A stretch of DNA of 64,000 nucleotides from JALNXF01 sp964555845. GTDB lineage: Bacteria; Patescibacteriota; Gracilibacteria; BD1-5; UBA2023. Below the pieces are notes generated by a model, which was given only the letters and a program-made list of their open reading frames with translations, was not told the DNA's origin and did no database searches. The position numbers and the translations under genes are program-made. Location of the stretch: assembly GCA_964555845.1 (NCBI GenBank), contig CAZKUA010000001.1:121248-185247 (forward strand), given 5' to 3'. Position 1 is the stretch's first letter, and every line of letters begins with the position of its first letter. This document shows positions 11,254-21,455 of the stretch, piece by piece.

Positions 11254-12648
11254 TTATTTTGGGGTTACTTTTAATTTAACTAGTATTGTCGGTGTGGCAT
11301 CGCTCACCGGCATTTGCTGTCATTTACCGCAAGTTCATCCGTCAAAATATTCCAAATCATCACAAATTCACTCAATATTCTGTAGCATTTCTGGTCAATT
11401 TCCTGAAATATTCGCTCATCTTATAACTTCTCCGATTTTTCAGTCAATTATTCTATAACCCAATCCTACTTGAAATACAAAATCTCCAGTCACGGTATTT
11501 ACCTGTCATCATCCCATACTTGAGACATAAATTCCGTCTTTTACTTTTTTGATTAAATCCTCTTTTTTATCTTTTCATCACTCTAAATATGTAGATCCCA
11601 TTCTAACTAATGTCGTATATTTGTAACTTTCCCTTCTTCAATGCCCAGTTGAGTCCACTCCAAAAACTTCACCAGTCTTAGTATTATGTAGATATGAGAC
11701 TAAAATTCCATCTTTTATAAGATAAGTTTTTTTCGCAATATTTCACTCGTGGTCGAAGTTGTAGTTTCATCTAAGATTACAAATTGTCGGATTATCAACT
11801 ATATTTACAATTGAAGCTGCCACTTTTTGTCATAGTTTTCATTTATAAACTGAAGAATTCAGCAAATCCGCCTCAAGTCAATGACCCACAGCCTCGTGAA
11901 TTATCGTTCCTCAAGCTTCATTTCCAATAATTACATCCATCAAACCAGATGGAGACTTCACTCAATTAAGGGATTTTTCTAGTTTTAAAATTGCTTTTTT
12001 CAGAGTTTCTTTTATAAGCTCTCAAGTTAAATTATCTACAATATCTGTTCAAGTAATTTTTTCCATAATTTCCTCACTATTTCCATCTTTCTCTCAATTT
12101 AAAATAACATAGAAATTATTATAATACTGATTATCTTGAGTTAAATTTCCAGATGAATTTGCCACTATAAAACTTTTTAAAGCCAATCACAAAACCACAT
12201 TATAACTAGTAATAAAACTATATGGAGCAATTATTTCCTTTAAAGAAAGCAAGTCTTGAGCAAATTTTGAAATATCTTCTGAAATATTTTTTATTGCAAA
12301 TTCAAGATTATCTGGACCTGATAAATTAATTTCTGAGATATTTTGGTTCAAATTATAAGTATCTCTAAAAGACAAAACTTTTTTTTCGATATCATCAAGT
12401 CATCCAGCTGACTTAAAATAGGTATTTTCTCAACTTCTTGATAAAATTGAAAATCAATTCTCTAAAACTACTGTAGGAGATTCTATATTTCAATTAAGTA
12501 AATTTAGTGTAACTTTCTCTCATTTCTCAAAAAAAAGTTCCCTATATTCTCAAGAAAATGAGTTTAATAAATTGTTTATAAATGCTTTCCTCACCCCAAG
12601 AGTACTTGTTTCACTGCGTACCCCAAGGGCACTTGTTTCACTGCGCAT
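11254..12648 (-). CDS. tldD: TldD/PmbA-family metalloprotease
   Basis: TldD-type zinc proteases degrade small or unfolded peptides in the cytoplasm, usually as TldD/TldE pairs. The 464-residue product has the metal motif HEAVGHGLEAD near residue 275, matching the family's HExxxH. A glycine-rich FGVDSTGHGRRE segment lies near 350, and a C-terminal GTCGKGQ block near 445. The annotated N-terminus is unusual: two tandem copies of a repeat give MRSETSALGV then RSETSTLGV before the native-looking RKAFINNLL. No ATG lies between the repeat and the family-like region, so the repeat supplies the start. No second TldE/PmbA gene is visible here. It lies between ftsQ (9 bp) and dprA (1 bp). Confidence 0.9.
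12592..12648 (-). repeat. Tandem start-codon-donating repeats, tldD copies
   Basis: Two head-to-tail units of the 29-bp family. The outer one carries ATGCGCAGTGAAACAAGTGC; the inner one starts directly CGCAGTGAAACAAGTACTC. The 27-bp spacing keeps the frame. This is the only tandem case among four loci. Confidence 0.85.
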
Positions 12649-12657
12649 AAAAAATTG

Positions 12658-13677
12658 TTATTTATAAAAATTCCCATAAATTCTAGATAAATTCTTTTTG
12701 CAAACCTGTTTTTCTTTACAGGCAAATACTTTTCAAATAATTCTTACATCAACATAATAAATTTCCCCCGAACTTAAAACATCCTTATTCATATCGTTGT
12801 AAAACTTTAACAAAGCAATTTGTCTATATAAGTCATCATTTAATTCAAAAATAATAATTGACCCGGTATCAAGCGAGATATGAAGCTCATTTTCTGTCTT
12901 AAAATAGACCAGTTTCGCTATATTTTTATTCTGGAAAGCTTTTTTAAAATTATCTCTCAAATATATAATTTTTTTCATAGTTTCCTCATTCACTCATTCC
13001 TTATAATCAAAAAATCAATTTTCAAGCAAACTTGCATCAATTATTTCCAGATTGTAAAGCATTTTTCAGATATTTTTCTCATAAATTAAAACTCAGTTTG
13101 AAGTAACTAAATATGATTTATCAATTCCCGAGAATTTAGTATAAAATTCAGGTTTATAAGATTCTATAACTATCTTTAATCAATTCGGAAAAAGGCGGGT
13201 TACGCCTACATTAAAAATATTTTTTTGGAGTCAAGCAAGTGATTTTTTTATCTCATTTTTATCAATCAAGAAAATAGAACTTGAGTAAACATCTTCAATT
13301 GATTTGTAGGCAATATTAATATCTGTTATCGTGTCAAGCCTCTCAATTATAACCTTTGACGGCGAAATCCTAAAATATGGAGACACAAAAATTATATAGA
13401 AACTAAGTGAAATTAGCGTAGCTCAAGTAATTAAAAATTGATATTTATATTTTTTAGAATTATTTGAAATTACCACCAAAACATTTGTAAAAGTTCTTTT
13501 TTTATTCTTGTAAACATCAAAAAAACTTACCTTTCTATTTGATTTAGAATAAAGGTATTTTTTTGATTTTTCTTTCTTGATTTTTTCTCTAAATTCCCTA
13601 TTTTTAAAATGTTTCTTTAATTTAAAAATATAAGATTTAGCTACTTTAATTAAGTCCATATTCTTTACTAATTTCAT
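12658..13677 (-). CDS. ftsQ: FtsQ/DivIB-like cell-division protein
   Basis: A 339-residue bitopic membrane protein. A basic cytoplasmic tail of about 80 residues (KFREKIKKEKSKKYLYSK) leads into one membrane segment at residues 82-102. A POTRA-like domain follows: ISPSKVIIERLDTITDINIAYKS, then IFLIDKNEIKKSLAGL and VTRLFPNGLKIVIESYKPEFY near residue 175. That order is diagnostic for FtsQ/DivIB, which bridges the FtsBL complex at the septum. An alternative start at 13659 (MDLIKVAK) would shorten the overlap with rbfA from 32 to 14 bp. It belongs to the rbfA-ftsQ-tldD-dprA operon. Confidence 0.8.
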
Positions 13678-13993
13678 TTATAAGATCTGTAATATTTTTG
13701 GTATCATTTTTTATTTTTGGCAAACGAAACCTAACAATTGGAATTTTTCTTGTATTAATTTCTTTCCCAATAACTGCCCTAATCCTTCCTCAAATATCTG
13801 ATAAATATGCAGGAAGCTTCTTTTGATTATTCTGACTAGTAACAAATATATCCACATACGAATAATCGCTTGTCACAACCACCTCAACCACACTCACAAT
13901 TCAAAATTCCTCCATCCTCAAATTAGCATAATCAATAATATAAGGTGCCACAACCTCCTGCACAATAAATCCCAATTTCTCTACTTTTTTCAT
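13646..13993 (-). CDS. rbfA: 30S ribosome-binding factor RbfA
   Basis: RbfA binds immature 30S subunits and helps 16S rRNA maturation. The 115-residue product has family length and the KH-type fold signals: VVEVVVTSDYSYVDIFVTS (strands 1-2), LSDIGGRIRAVIGKEI (helix with the GxIR motif) and KIPIVRFRLPK (last strand). The C-terminus NDTKNITDLINEISKE corresponds to the end segment I..LL..I. The glycines in EEFGIV and SDIGG are TGA. It is the first gene of the operon leading to ftsQ, which overlaps its 3' end. Confidence 0.88.
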
Positions 13994-14061
13994 TATTTTC
14001 CATTAATTTTTAATATAAATTCCAGTATATACAAATTTACGTATTTTAAAAATTTTCTTTC

Positions 14062-14096
14062 AAAAAAACTCTTTTTTGAGAAAAAGAGTTTTTTTT
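14062..14096. terminator. Bidirectional rho-independent terminator
   Basis: Ten-base-pair arms AACTCTTTTT and AAAAAGAGTT around TGAG, flanked by A and T runs. It lies 46 bp downstream of the minus-strand surface-protein gene and ahead of rbfA, so it separates those two units. Confidence 0.75.
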
Positions 14097-14141
14097 GGGA
14101 TTTAATAGATTCCCATTTTCATGAGAATGACAGAGGAGAAA

Positions 14142-14984
14142 TTAAGCTTTTTTTCTTAATCTTAGGAAGAAGAAAGAAAGGATTAGGGCCATTAGAATTA
14201 AAATTAAACTTTGAGGTCAAGTTTTAACTTTTGTTACTTCTGCTGGAGCAACTGGTGCTACAACTGGAGTTCCAGCGTAATATGCCACACATTCAGTGTG
14301 ATTCATTTTTTCTCATTCTTTTCAAGTTGCATCTATATTGTGGTATGCAAGAGGAAATTTTAGAAGTCCAATAGCTTCTCACTCTTTTTTATCTGTAGAA
14401 TCTACAGTGTAAGTAGCTCATAGATCAGATTCATAAAGGTTAACAGTTTTCCCTCATTCAAGTAGAAATTCTTGTCTACCACTTCCAGTTTTTGAATCAT
14501 TCCAGATTATTTCTTGAGAAATTTTCCAGAATTTTGTATTATCTTCAGGACTTGTAAGCCATTTTGTAGTATCTCCTCATAGATTTACTAGCTCAGGAAA
14601 AGTTTGTTCATCGCTATATATAATTTGTTCGGTTGTGTTTGGATTAGTCCAAGAATCATTTAGTGAAGTAATTTTTTCTCATATATTTTTATTTCATCCA
14701 GCAAAACATTCACTACATGTATTTTGAATAAAAAATTCCTTGTCACAGGCTACTTTTTCATAATTAGAAACAGCTCAAGTTGGTACCATTACTTCTGGAG
14801 TTGCAGCATTTAAATCTGTTTCTTCAGTTCATGCAGCAGTAACTTCTGATCATGAAGCACTAACTTCTACAGGAGCTTCAGAATCAAGAGGATCAACTAG
14901 AATAGATCATGTTTCAGCAAAAGCATTTACTGAAATAAGGCTTATTGCAATTGCAAGACCTATATATTTCTTAGTAGTAATCAT
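14142..14984 (-). CDS. Secreted surface protein with C-terminal TGP-TM anchor
   Basis: A 280-residue protein with a Sec signal peptide (residues 1-22, ending NAFA-E). An acidic, Ser/Ala-rich linker follows. The globular part contains a Cys pair (CSEC, near residue 90). The C-terminus has KTGPQSLILILMALILSFFF followed by a basic RLRKKA tail. That is a sorting-signal-like layout in which TGP replaces LPxTG; comparable TGP tails occur on CPR surface proteins. The function of the globular part is unknown. It lies directly downstream of the VirB2-like gene, within a pilus-type gene group. The stop falls in TTA at 14142 after KKA. Confidence 0.7.
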
Positions 14985-15063
14985 AAATAAATAAATTAAA
15001 AATAAATAATTTCTAGTTGATTTTATTTTTTTATTAGAAATTGTCAAAAAATTGTTAAAAAAT

Positions 15064-15663
15064 CTATCCGTAAATCCAAGGAGCTACGCTATTTAATATA
15101 AATCAAATCAAAAATAAAAGTATCAATGAAAAAATAACTTTTGTAATCATTTCCTTTGCCTTAGCCTTTTCTCCGGATTCTATTCCAGAAATAGACAATC
15201 TCACTCAAGCAACCGCAATCATCAGCACCCCCACCAAAGCCGCCAAAAAAGTCGCATATTTAACAAGTCCCGCAAACATTTGCATTACACTTCAAAATCC
15301 AGGCTCAACTATACATTTAAATTTTCTATTAGTTATATCAGTCAATGCTTCTCAGTCTTTACCTTTATATGGAACACATTCAGCCCAAGGTATATTTTCA
15401 GTTACAACAACCGTCGTAGGTCATGGAGTTAAATTCTCTGCATTTTTGACTGTTGGTCAAACTCAATTATTTAATCCTGTAGTACTATCTGTAGTAGTTT
15501 TTGAGATATCTGGTAAATCAGATTGATAATTACTTCATGCATCTTTTACTGGAGTATTAAAATCAAAAGTATTTGCTCAATAAACAGTAAATATATTAAT
15601 TGAAAATAAAAATATAATTAATAGTATTTTCTTTACCCCAAGGGTATTTGTTTTACTGCGCAT
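15064..15663 (-). CDS. VirB2/TrbC-like pilin or T4SS membrane protein with repeat-derived start
   Basis: A 199-residue protein. Residues 1-10 (MRSKTNTLGV) come from the dispersed start element. A signal peptide follows (KKILLIIFLFSINIFTVYGA), then a 90-residue extracellular Ser/Thr-rich part. Two membrane helices close the protein: MFAGLVKYATFLAALVGVLM and ITKVIFSLILLFLIGFIL, separated by a basic loop (EKAKAKEM). Two late helices with a short positive loop are the signature of VirB2/TrbC pilins. It stands next to a related membrane protein and pilT. Whether it is assembled as a pilus subunit is inference. Confidence 0.6.
15635..15663 (-). repeat. Start-codon-donating repeat, VirB2-like gene copy
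   Basis: Minus-strand ATGCGCAGTAAAACAAATAC followed by CCTTGGGGT. It encodes MRSKTNTLGV immediately before a normal signal peptide, so the element has been placed in front of an export signal without destroying it. Confidence 0.85.
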
Positions 15664-15674
15664 AAAAAAGGTGG

Positions 15675-16568
15675 TTATAAGCTAAAATCGGCTAGGTCTT
15701 TGAGGAATGAGTAGCTGGCTAGTAGGATTATCACGGCGATAAATGTGTATTTTATAATTGCAATTCATTTCTTGGCCTTGGCTTCATCTCCGGCTGAGGT
15801 AATATAATAGAAACCTCAGAGTATTAAGAAAAATATTGTAATTGGACCAGCGAAAAATATTGCAAGATTGCTTAGCTGAGCAAAAATTCATTGGGTTTGT
15901 GGTATATTTCAATTGTATACAACCTTAATCCATGCTTCAATTACTCATAAGAAAATCAACCCAAAAAATCAATATAAAAATCTTCATTTTGCTTTCTTTT
16001 TTATGTCATCTTTTCCATTTGAAGACATATAAGACAATCCAGAAAATACAAACATATATATAGATATTGCAGCTACAAATATTTTAACAAAGCCTAAAAT
16101 TCCGCCTTCAACTGTAGAGTTCCAATTGAAAAAATTAATAAACATATTTCATGTTCCTTGATTTGTTACATCCGTAAAATTTGATATATCAGTAACATTT
16201 CTTTCTTTTCAAGAGAAAATATCGTAAAGCTGACCTGGAATATTTATAAAAATAAAGGCAACTAGAGCATATAATAATTGCCTTTTTGCGGTTGATAACT
16301 TCTCATCAGCTCACATTGACATTATCATTTGTATTCAAATATATATTATATAAATAAGTGCAATTCCACCTAAAACCATTTTAAGTGAGTGCAATATATT
16401 TATTCAAAGAGAATTCATTTTAGATAAAGAATCTGTTCAGACTTCAGCACCAGATACTCAATTTCATAGTTCTCAACCTCACAAATTAATAACTCAAGCA
16501 TTTACTATATTAAAATAATAAATGCTTAAGAAAAATATATAAGTTAGTTTTAAATAAATTTTTTTCAT
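15675..16568 (-). CDS. Polytopic membrane protein, VirB2/T4SS-associated
   Basis: A 297-residue protein with a signal-type N-terminus (KKIYLKLTYIFFLSIYYFNIVNAG) and about six hydrophobic segments arranged as two or three helical pairs. Examples are LKMVLGGIALIYIIYIGIQM, a central VKIFVAAISIYMFVF and the final IAIIKYTFIAVIILLASYSF. The last pair, with the basic loop DEAKAKKWI, closely parallels the end of the neighbouring VirB2-like protein, so the two are probably paralogues. CPR genomes commonly keep such proteins beside pilus ATPases. It ends 12 bp before the VirB2-like start and lies 10 bp after pilT. Confidence 0.6.
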
Positions 16569-16577
16569 AAAATAAAA

Positions 16578-17633
16578 TTATTGATCTTCCATAAAATATC
16601 ACATATAATCCTCTTTTTTCACAATTCATTGCTCTTCAAGTTTATCAGCACTATTTCTCATTGTTATCATTCATTCTGCTGATCCCATTTCGATATTATT
16701 ATTGATTTGAATTAAATCTCATCATTTTATAAGATTTTTTATTCAGCTTGTCATATACATAAGTTCATGTATTCACACTCTTCCCTCCTTATCAGTTCTA
16801 GGAATAAGTCTTTGGCTTAATACTCAGAGTAGTGTATCAGCAAGTCTTACTCTAACTTGGTTTTGGATATCTGGAGAAAAAAATTGAATTACACGGTTAA
16901 TAGTCTGAACGCTCCCTGATGTATGAAGAGTTGAGAAAACGAGATGTCATGTTTCAGATAAATTCATAGCAGCCTCAACTGTTTCCTTATCACGCATTTC
17001 TCAAACCATAACTATATCTGGATCTTCTCTCATCGCAGCCCTAATAGCAGACACAAAAGATTCTGTATCGCGCCCAACTTCCCTTTGAGAGAAAATTGAA
17101 TTTTTATCAGAAAATATGAATTCTATCGGATCTTCAATAGTTATAACATGTTCTCTTCTTTCTTCATTAATTTTATCAAGAATAGATACCATTGTTGTAG
17201 ATTTACCTGATCCAGTTGGCCCAGTAATTAGGAATAATCCTTGTTTTGCAGTTAGAATTTTTTGAAGTCCTGAGGGAAGTCATAAATCATCCATATTTTT
17301 TGCATTTCTCTCTATTTTTCTCAAAACAAATCAGATTTTTCATAATTTAAAATATCCATTCACACGAAATGGAGTTCAATCTTTTGACACATAAGCGAAA
17401 TCTGCGTCTTTTTTATCATAGAAAGCAGCTACTTTTTTCTGGTCTCATCTAAATAATTCTAAAACTAATTTTTCTACTATTTCACGAGTAAAAATTCAAG
17501 CTTCAGCAAGTTTACCAAGTTCTCAGTGAACTCTAAAAGCCACATTATCTCACTCTGAAATATGAATATCAGAACAATTTTTCTTTATTCAAAAAGCAAG
17601 TAGTGATTCTAGGCTTACATCATTATTAGACAT
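16578..17633 (-). CDS. pilT: Type IV pilus retraction ATPase PilT
   Basis: PilT is the hexameric ATPase that disassembles type IV pili and powers twitching and DNA uptake. The 351-residue product has family length: N-terminal PAS-like domain with SDIHISEG, Walker A ITGPTGSGKSTT near residue 140, the Asp box ITIEDPIEF near 165, Walker B AAMREDPDIVMVGEMRD near 200, and the His box FSTLHTSGSV near 230. The end (GVHELMYMTSGIKNLI then GMITM) resembles the PilT AIRNLIRE block. Upstream is an acidic coiled-coil gene; downstream are two VirB2-like membrane genes. A prepilin-like gene lies 2 kb away. Confidence 0.93.
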
Positions 17634-17651
17634 ACTATTTTATGTAAAAAA

Positions 17652-18251
17652 TTAAACTTTTTGTGATTTAAATAATTCAATCATTTTAGTTACTTTGTCT
17701 TCTTCTACTCCTATTTCTTTAACTTCTGTAGTAAGTGCTTTTGCACTATCTTTTAAAGAAGCAATCTGCTTATTAATTCCCTCAATTTCTGACATTTTAC
17801 CATTTCTAATATCAGCATGCGTTTTTAATAAGGTCTCAAGTTTTGAAACAGCATCAGTCAAAATTTCATTTGGATTTTCTTTAGATTTTGGAGTATTGTC
17901 AAAACTTAAAAATTCAGAGCTAGCTGAATTATCTGCGATAACTGCAGTATCTTGGATTACTTCTGGAATTACTTCTGGAGTAACTTCTTCAAGTTCAACA
18001 CTTGGCTCAATTTCATCTTGAATTTCAACCTCATCAGTAAACTCTACAGTTTCTTCAACTTTTTCATCAGAAAAAATAGAATTAACAGTATCAGGTACAT
18101 CTTCAGTTGTAATATCAGAAACACTATCATCGATAATGATTAAATCACTATCATCATCTTTTTTAGTTCATCCTTGACTTCCTCAAGAAGTAGCAGTAGC
18201 TGTAGCAGTAGAAGTCTCTTCTTCTACAATTAAATTATCAAAAAATCCCAT
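17652..18251 (-). CDS. Acidic Thr/Ser-rich protein with C-terminal coiled coil
   Basis: A 199-residue protein of no family I recognise. After MGFFDNLIVEEE comes a low-complexity stretch TATATATSGGSQGG. About 90 residues very rich in Asp, Glu, Val and Thr follow, with no hydrophobic segment. The last 70 residues form a regular heptad pattern (LETLLKTHADIRNGKMSEIEG, IASLKDSAKALTTEVKEIG) and end in LFKSQKV. It is probably cytoplasmic and elongated. It lies 18 bp upstream of pilT on the same strand, so it may act with the pilus motor. Confidence 0.6.
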
Positions 18252-18334
18252 ATTTGTTTTTGTTTATAAAAATAAAATAATTAAACATTAACATTGTAAC
18301 ATAAAATTAAAAAATTTGCAAAATAAAAATTATT

Positions 18335-19477
18335 TTATAACACAAAATCTAAAAAATTATCTTTGTTTATTACTTCAAAACTACTATCTGGATAAGTTTC
18401 ACTAAAAGATTTAGGGATTTTAGCTGATTTATTTCACCATTTGAATTCATAAGTATGTAATTTTCAATCATATTCTTCAATATAATCAATTTCTCCACCA
18501 GTATAAATTCTCCAAAAATAATATGAAAAATATTTAGCAGTATATTCTCAGGTTTTTAATCTTTCATTTATCAGAAAATTTTCCCATAAAGCTCAAATAT
18601 CATTTCTATTTTCTACGCTATTTAAGTTTTCTATTAATATATTTCTTATTCATAAATCCCAGAAATATATTTTATCCATCTTTGAAATTTCTTTTCTTAG
18701 ATTTCGACTAAATCAAGTAACTCTATATATAATAAATGATTGTTCAAGTAAATATATATATCTTAAAACGGTTTCACGGTTTATTTCCAAACTATTTGAT
18801 AACTCATTTATAGAAACCTCTTGTCATACTTGAAAAGCAAGAAGTTTTAAGAGTTTTAGAAGTTTTTCGGGATATTTTAGATTTTCAAGAAGCAATAAAT
18901 CTTTGTATAGATATGCATTTGATAATTCCTGAAGATTTTTTTTCTTAGCAAAAATATTTTTCTCCAAAAGTACATCTGGATATGATCAATAAACTAAAAA
19001 ATTTTCTAAAAACTGATTTTCTAATTCAAAATTATTGTAATATTGCTTTAATTCAGAAAATGAAATAGGATAAAGCTTGTAAGTATAAGTTCTTCAAGTA
19101 AGAGACTCTTTTACTTTGTTAGCTAATTCAAAACTACTTGAACCGGTAACTAGTATTTTTAATTTTGGAAAGGCATCATAAAGTATTTTTAAGTTAATTC
19201 AAATATTAGTAATTCTTTGAGCTTCATCTATAAAAATCATAGTATATCCGCTCACCAAGCTTTCGAGTTTTATTTTTGACTGACTTGATAATATATCATT
19301 ATAAGTAAGTTCATCAGCATTTATAGTAAGAGTTTTATATCAAAGTTCTTTTACTATCTCCAAAGCCAAAGTAGTCTTTCAAACTTGCCTTGCCCCATAA
19401 ATAATATTTACTTTTGATTTCTCTTTTTGTAAATCATTTATTATCTGTATTTTGATAAGCCTATTTATTTTATCCAT
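18335..19477 (-). CDS. AAA-type ATPase with DUF4143 domain
   Basis: A 380-residue protein. The N-terminal AAA_14 domain has Walker A IIYGARQVGKTT near residue 28, Walker B MIFIDEAQRI near 90 and sensor LVTGSSSFEL near 125. A DUF4143-type C-terminal half follows with a helix-turn-helix stretch (SINELSNSLEINRETVLRYI) and a nuclease-fold-like end (GGEIDYIEEYDGKLHTYEFKWGNK) whose E..D..EFKW spacing resembles PD-(D/E)xK. The family is common and mobile in prokaryotes and its physiological role is not settled. It is a single gene, divergent in function from its neighbours. Confidence 0.85.
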
Positions 19478-19633
19478 AAAAATTATAGTTAACTGTTAAA
19501 ATTACCGCTAATTTTTATGGTAGTATAATAATTTTTGACCAAAGTGCAAATTTATTTTTGAGAAATTAAATAAGAAACCATAATATTTATGTAAATTTAG
19601 TTTTATTATACAAAACTTTAAAAATTTGCAAAA

Positions 19634-19665
19634 AATAATCCTTATCAAAATTGATAAGGATTATT
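19634..19665. terminator. Terminator downstream of the prepilin-like gene
   Basis: Thirteen-base-pair perfect arms AATAATCCTTATC and GATAAGGATTATT, with flanking A and T runs. It lies 9 bp beyond the minus-strand prepilin stop. Confidence 0.75.
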
Positions 19666-19673
19666 TTAATAAA

Positions 19674-21455
19674 CTAATAACAACACCATAATGGTCATCA
19701 CCGATTACATGGCCAATAATATCATCCATTCATCATCCGTGTTATTGTATTTGAAGCAGATATTTGTGCACTTCATGATGTACACCCCTCCCGATCATAA
19801 CAGTCTTGAGTCCAGTCTCAACAACTATTTCATCTAGCTCAATGAATTTGTCCATATTTATTTAATGTTCTATCAGTTATACTTAAAAATTCATTATTTC
19901 TACATAAATGAGATCCAGTATATTCCAAATTACATTTTTGATCTGCTCAAGATAATCATCACATTTTTCATGAATAACTAGCATTTGTTACTCTTGCATG
20001 AGTTCAGTAAATTAATGCTGAAATTATATTACTCACCTCTCCACTAATATTCCCAACACTATCTTTAAATCTTACATATACAGTCTTAGTTCAATCTCAA
20101 GTAGTTAGAGTGTGAGATATAGAACTAGTACAAGTAGTCCAGTTTGTTGGATTTGATGTATTTCCGTATGCTATTTGTATCGGTGTAGATCATGCTGCAT
20201 CTGTAGGACAAGTTACAGTAAGTGTTATGCTTGTTGAGTTTGTAGTAGCTGGCATTGTAAAGTTTCATCAAGTTGGAGCTGTTTGGTCTGTACAGGCATT
20301 TGATCAGTTATATGTATAGTTTGTATTACAAGAATAAGTACAAACTCAAGGAGTTATATTATAATTCCAAGTTCAACCTGCTGTTGAGGTTGCATTTGAT
20401 ATTGCATTTATGGTATTTGGATCAGTTCAACTACAACTTTCTGATACACAATTATTTCATACAAGAGTTTTTCCGGTTCCACAAGTCCAATAACATGGAT
20501 TAGCAGAATTGTTTGATTGCCATACTTGATTTATTTGTGTTGGACTTCAAGGAGTAAATGTTGCATTTGTGTAAGTTGGTTGTGTAGCACAAGAGTTTAT
20601 TGGAGTTTGAGTTGAACTAGTTCAAAGAATAACTTTCTCTAATAGAGATAAATCATATCATAGAGTTTTTAGAGTTTCTGAGTTTATTATTCCTGTTTGA
20701 GTTGTAATATTTGTTATATTTACTCATGTTAGAGTTGCAGCTGTTCAAGTAAGTTGTAGGAGTATTTTATCTGGTGTTAGAGTTCATTGGATTGAATCTT
20801 TTATTTGGTATGGTAGATTTGCAGATTTATTTATCGAGTATAAATTAGTTGAACTTAATAAATTTCAAGATGAATAAATTAAACTTGGAATATTAGCTAT
20901 CCAAGTTTCGGTTGTTCAGCTTGAGAATTTTATTAGTCATTTGTAATTTCAGATAACACGAGCAGTGTATGTTGGTGAATCGGCGTAAACCCTCACCCCA
21001 GCTCTCTCCCAAAGAGAGAGGGAGTTCTCCAATGTGGTGGCTATTTGGTATTGTTTGTAGTCGGATGTTGTTCAGTAGATGTAGTAATTATTTGAAAGAG
21101 GATCTTTTGGTGTTTTAGATATTTTAGCGAGAGATGAGATTTGATTTTGGATTTCTCATTTGTAGGCAACGGTTGTAGTTCATATTATTCAAGTTCAAGA
21201 TATATTTTCTGGGGTTGGATATACTCAAGATTGTACTTGGTATAGTTCTATTCATTTAGAAAGACTTGATGTATCAGAAATTCTATCTGAGTCGCGGGCT
21301 TTAGATGAGAATCATCAGAAAGAGAGAAAGGCTATAGTTCAGAGAATTGCGAGGATGGAGATTACTACGATTAGTTCAACTAATGTAAATCCCTTAAAGG
21401 ATTTAAGTTTATGATTTAAGGTTTTCACCCCAAAGGCACTTGTTTCACTGCGCAT
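19674..21455 (-). CDS. Large prepilin-like surface protein with type IV cleavage motif
   Basis: A 593-residue protein. Residues 1-10 come from the dispersed start element. Then LNHKLKSFKGFTLVELIVVI gives a classic class III prepilin leader, cut after KG, with Glu at mature position 5. The helix ends in ILAILGTIAFLSF. A PilA-like linker SSKARDSDRISDTSSLSKGIELY follows. The remaining 500 residues are Thr/Ser/Asn/Cys-rich and include a segment with CYWTCGTGKTLVWNNC. A fibronectin-like part follows (PTDAAWSTPIQIAY), and a Cys/Trp-rich end. This is a minor pilin or adhesin rather than a major pilin. A palindromic repeat is inserted near residue 145. PilT is encoded 2 kb away. Confidence 0.8.
20990..21025. 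repeat. Palindromic repeat inserted in frame in the prepilin-like gene
   Basis: Forward CCCTCACCCCAGCTCTCTCC followed by CAAAGAGAGAGGGAG, a sequence style normally seen between genes. Read on the minus strand it gives ENSLSLWERAGVRV between two Thr/Ser-rich parts. Similar repeats lie at 32681 (inside argS), 45560 and 60285. Confidence 0.8.
21427..21455 (-). repeat. Start-codon-donating repeat, prepilin copy
   Basis: Minus-strand ATGCGCAGTGAAACAAGTGC followed by CTTTGGGGT. It encodes MRSETSAFGV ahead of the prepilin leader. It is nearly identical to the outer tldD copy. Confidence 0.85.

Noticed and set aside
13823..14227. Plus-strand open frame across rbfA and the terminator
   Set aside because: It runs through a terminator hairpin and opposite rbfA, which is well supported; the product is low-complexity.
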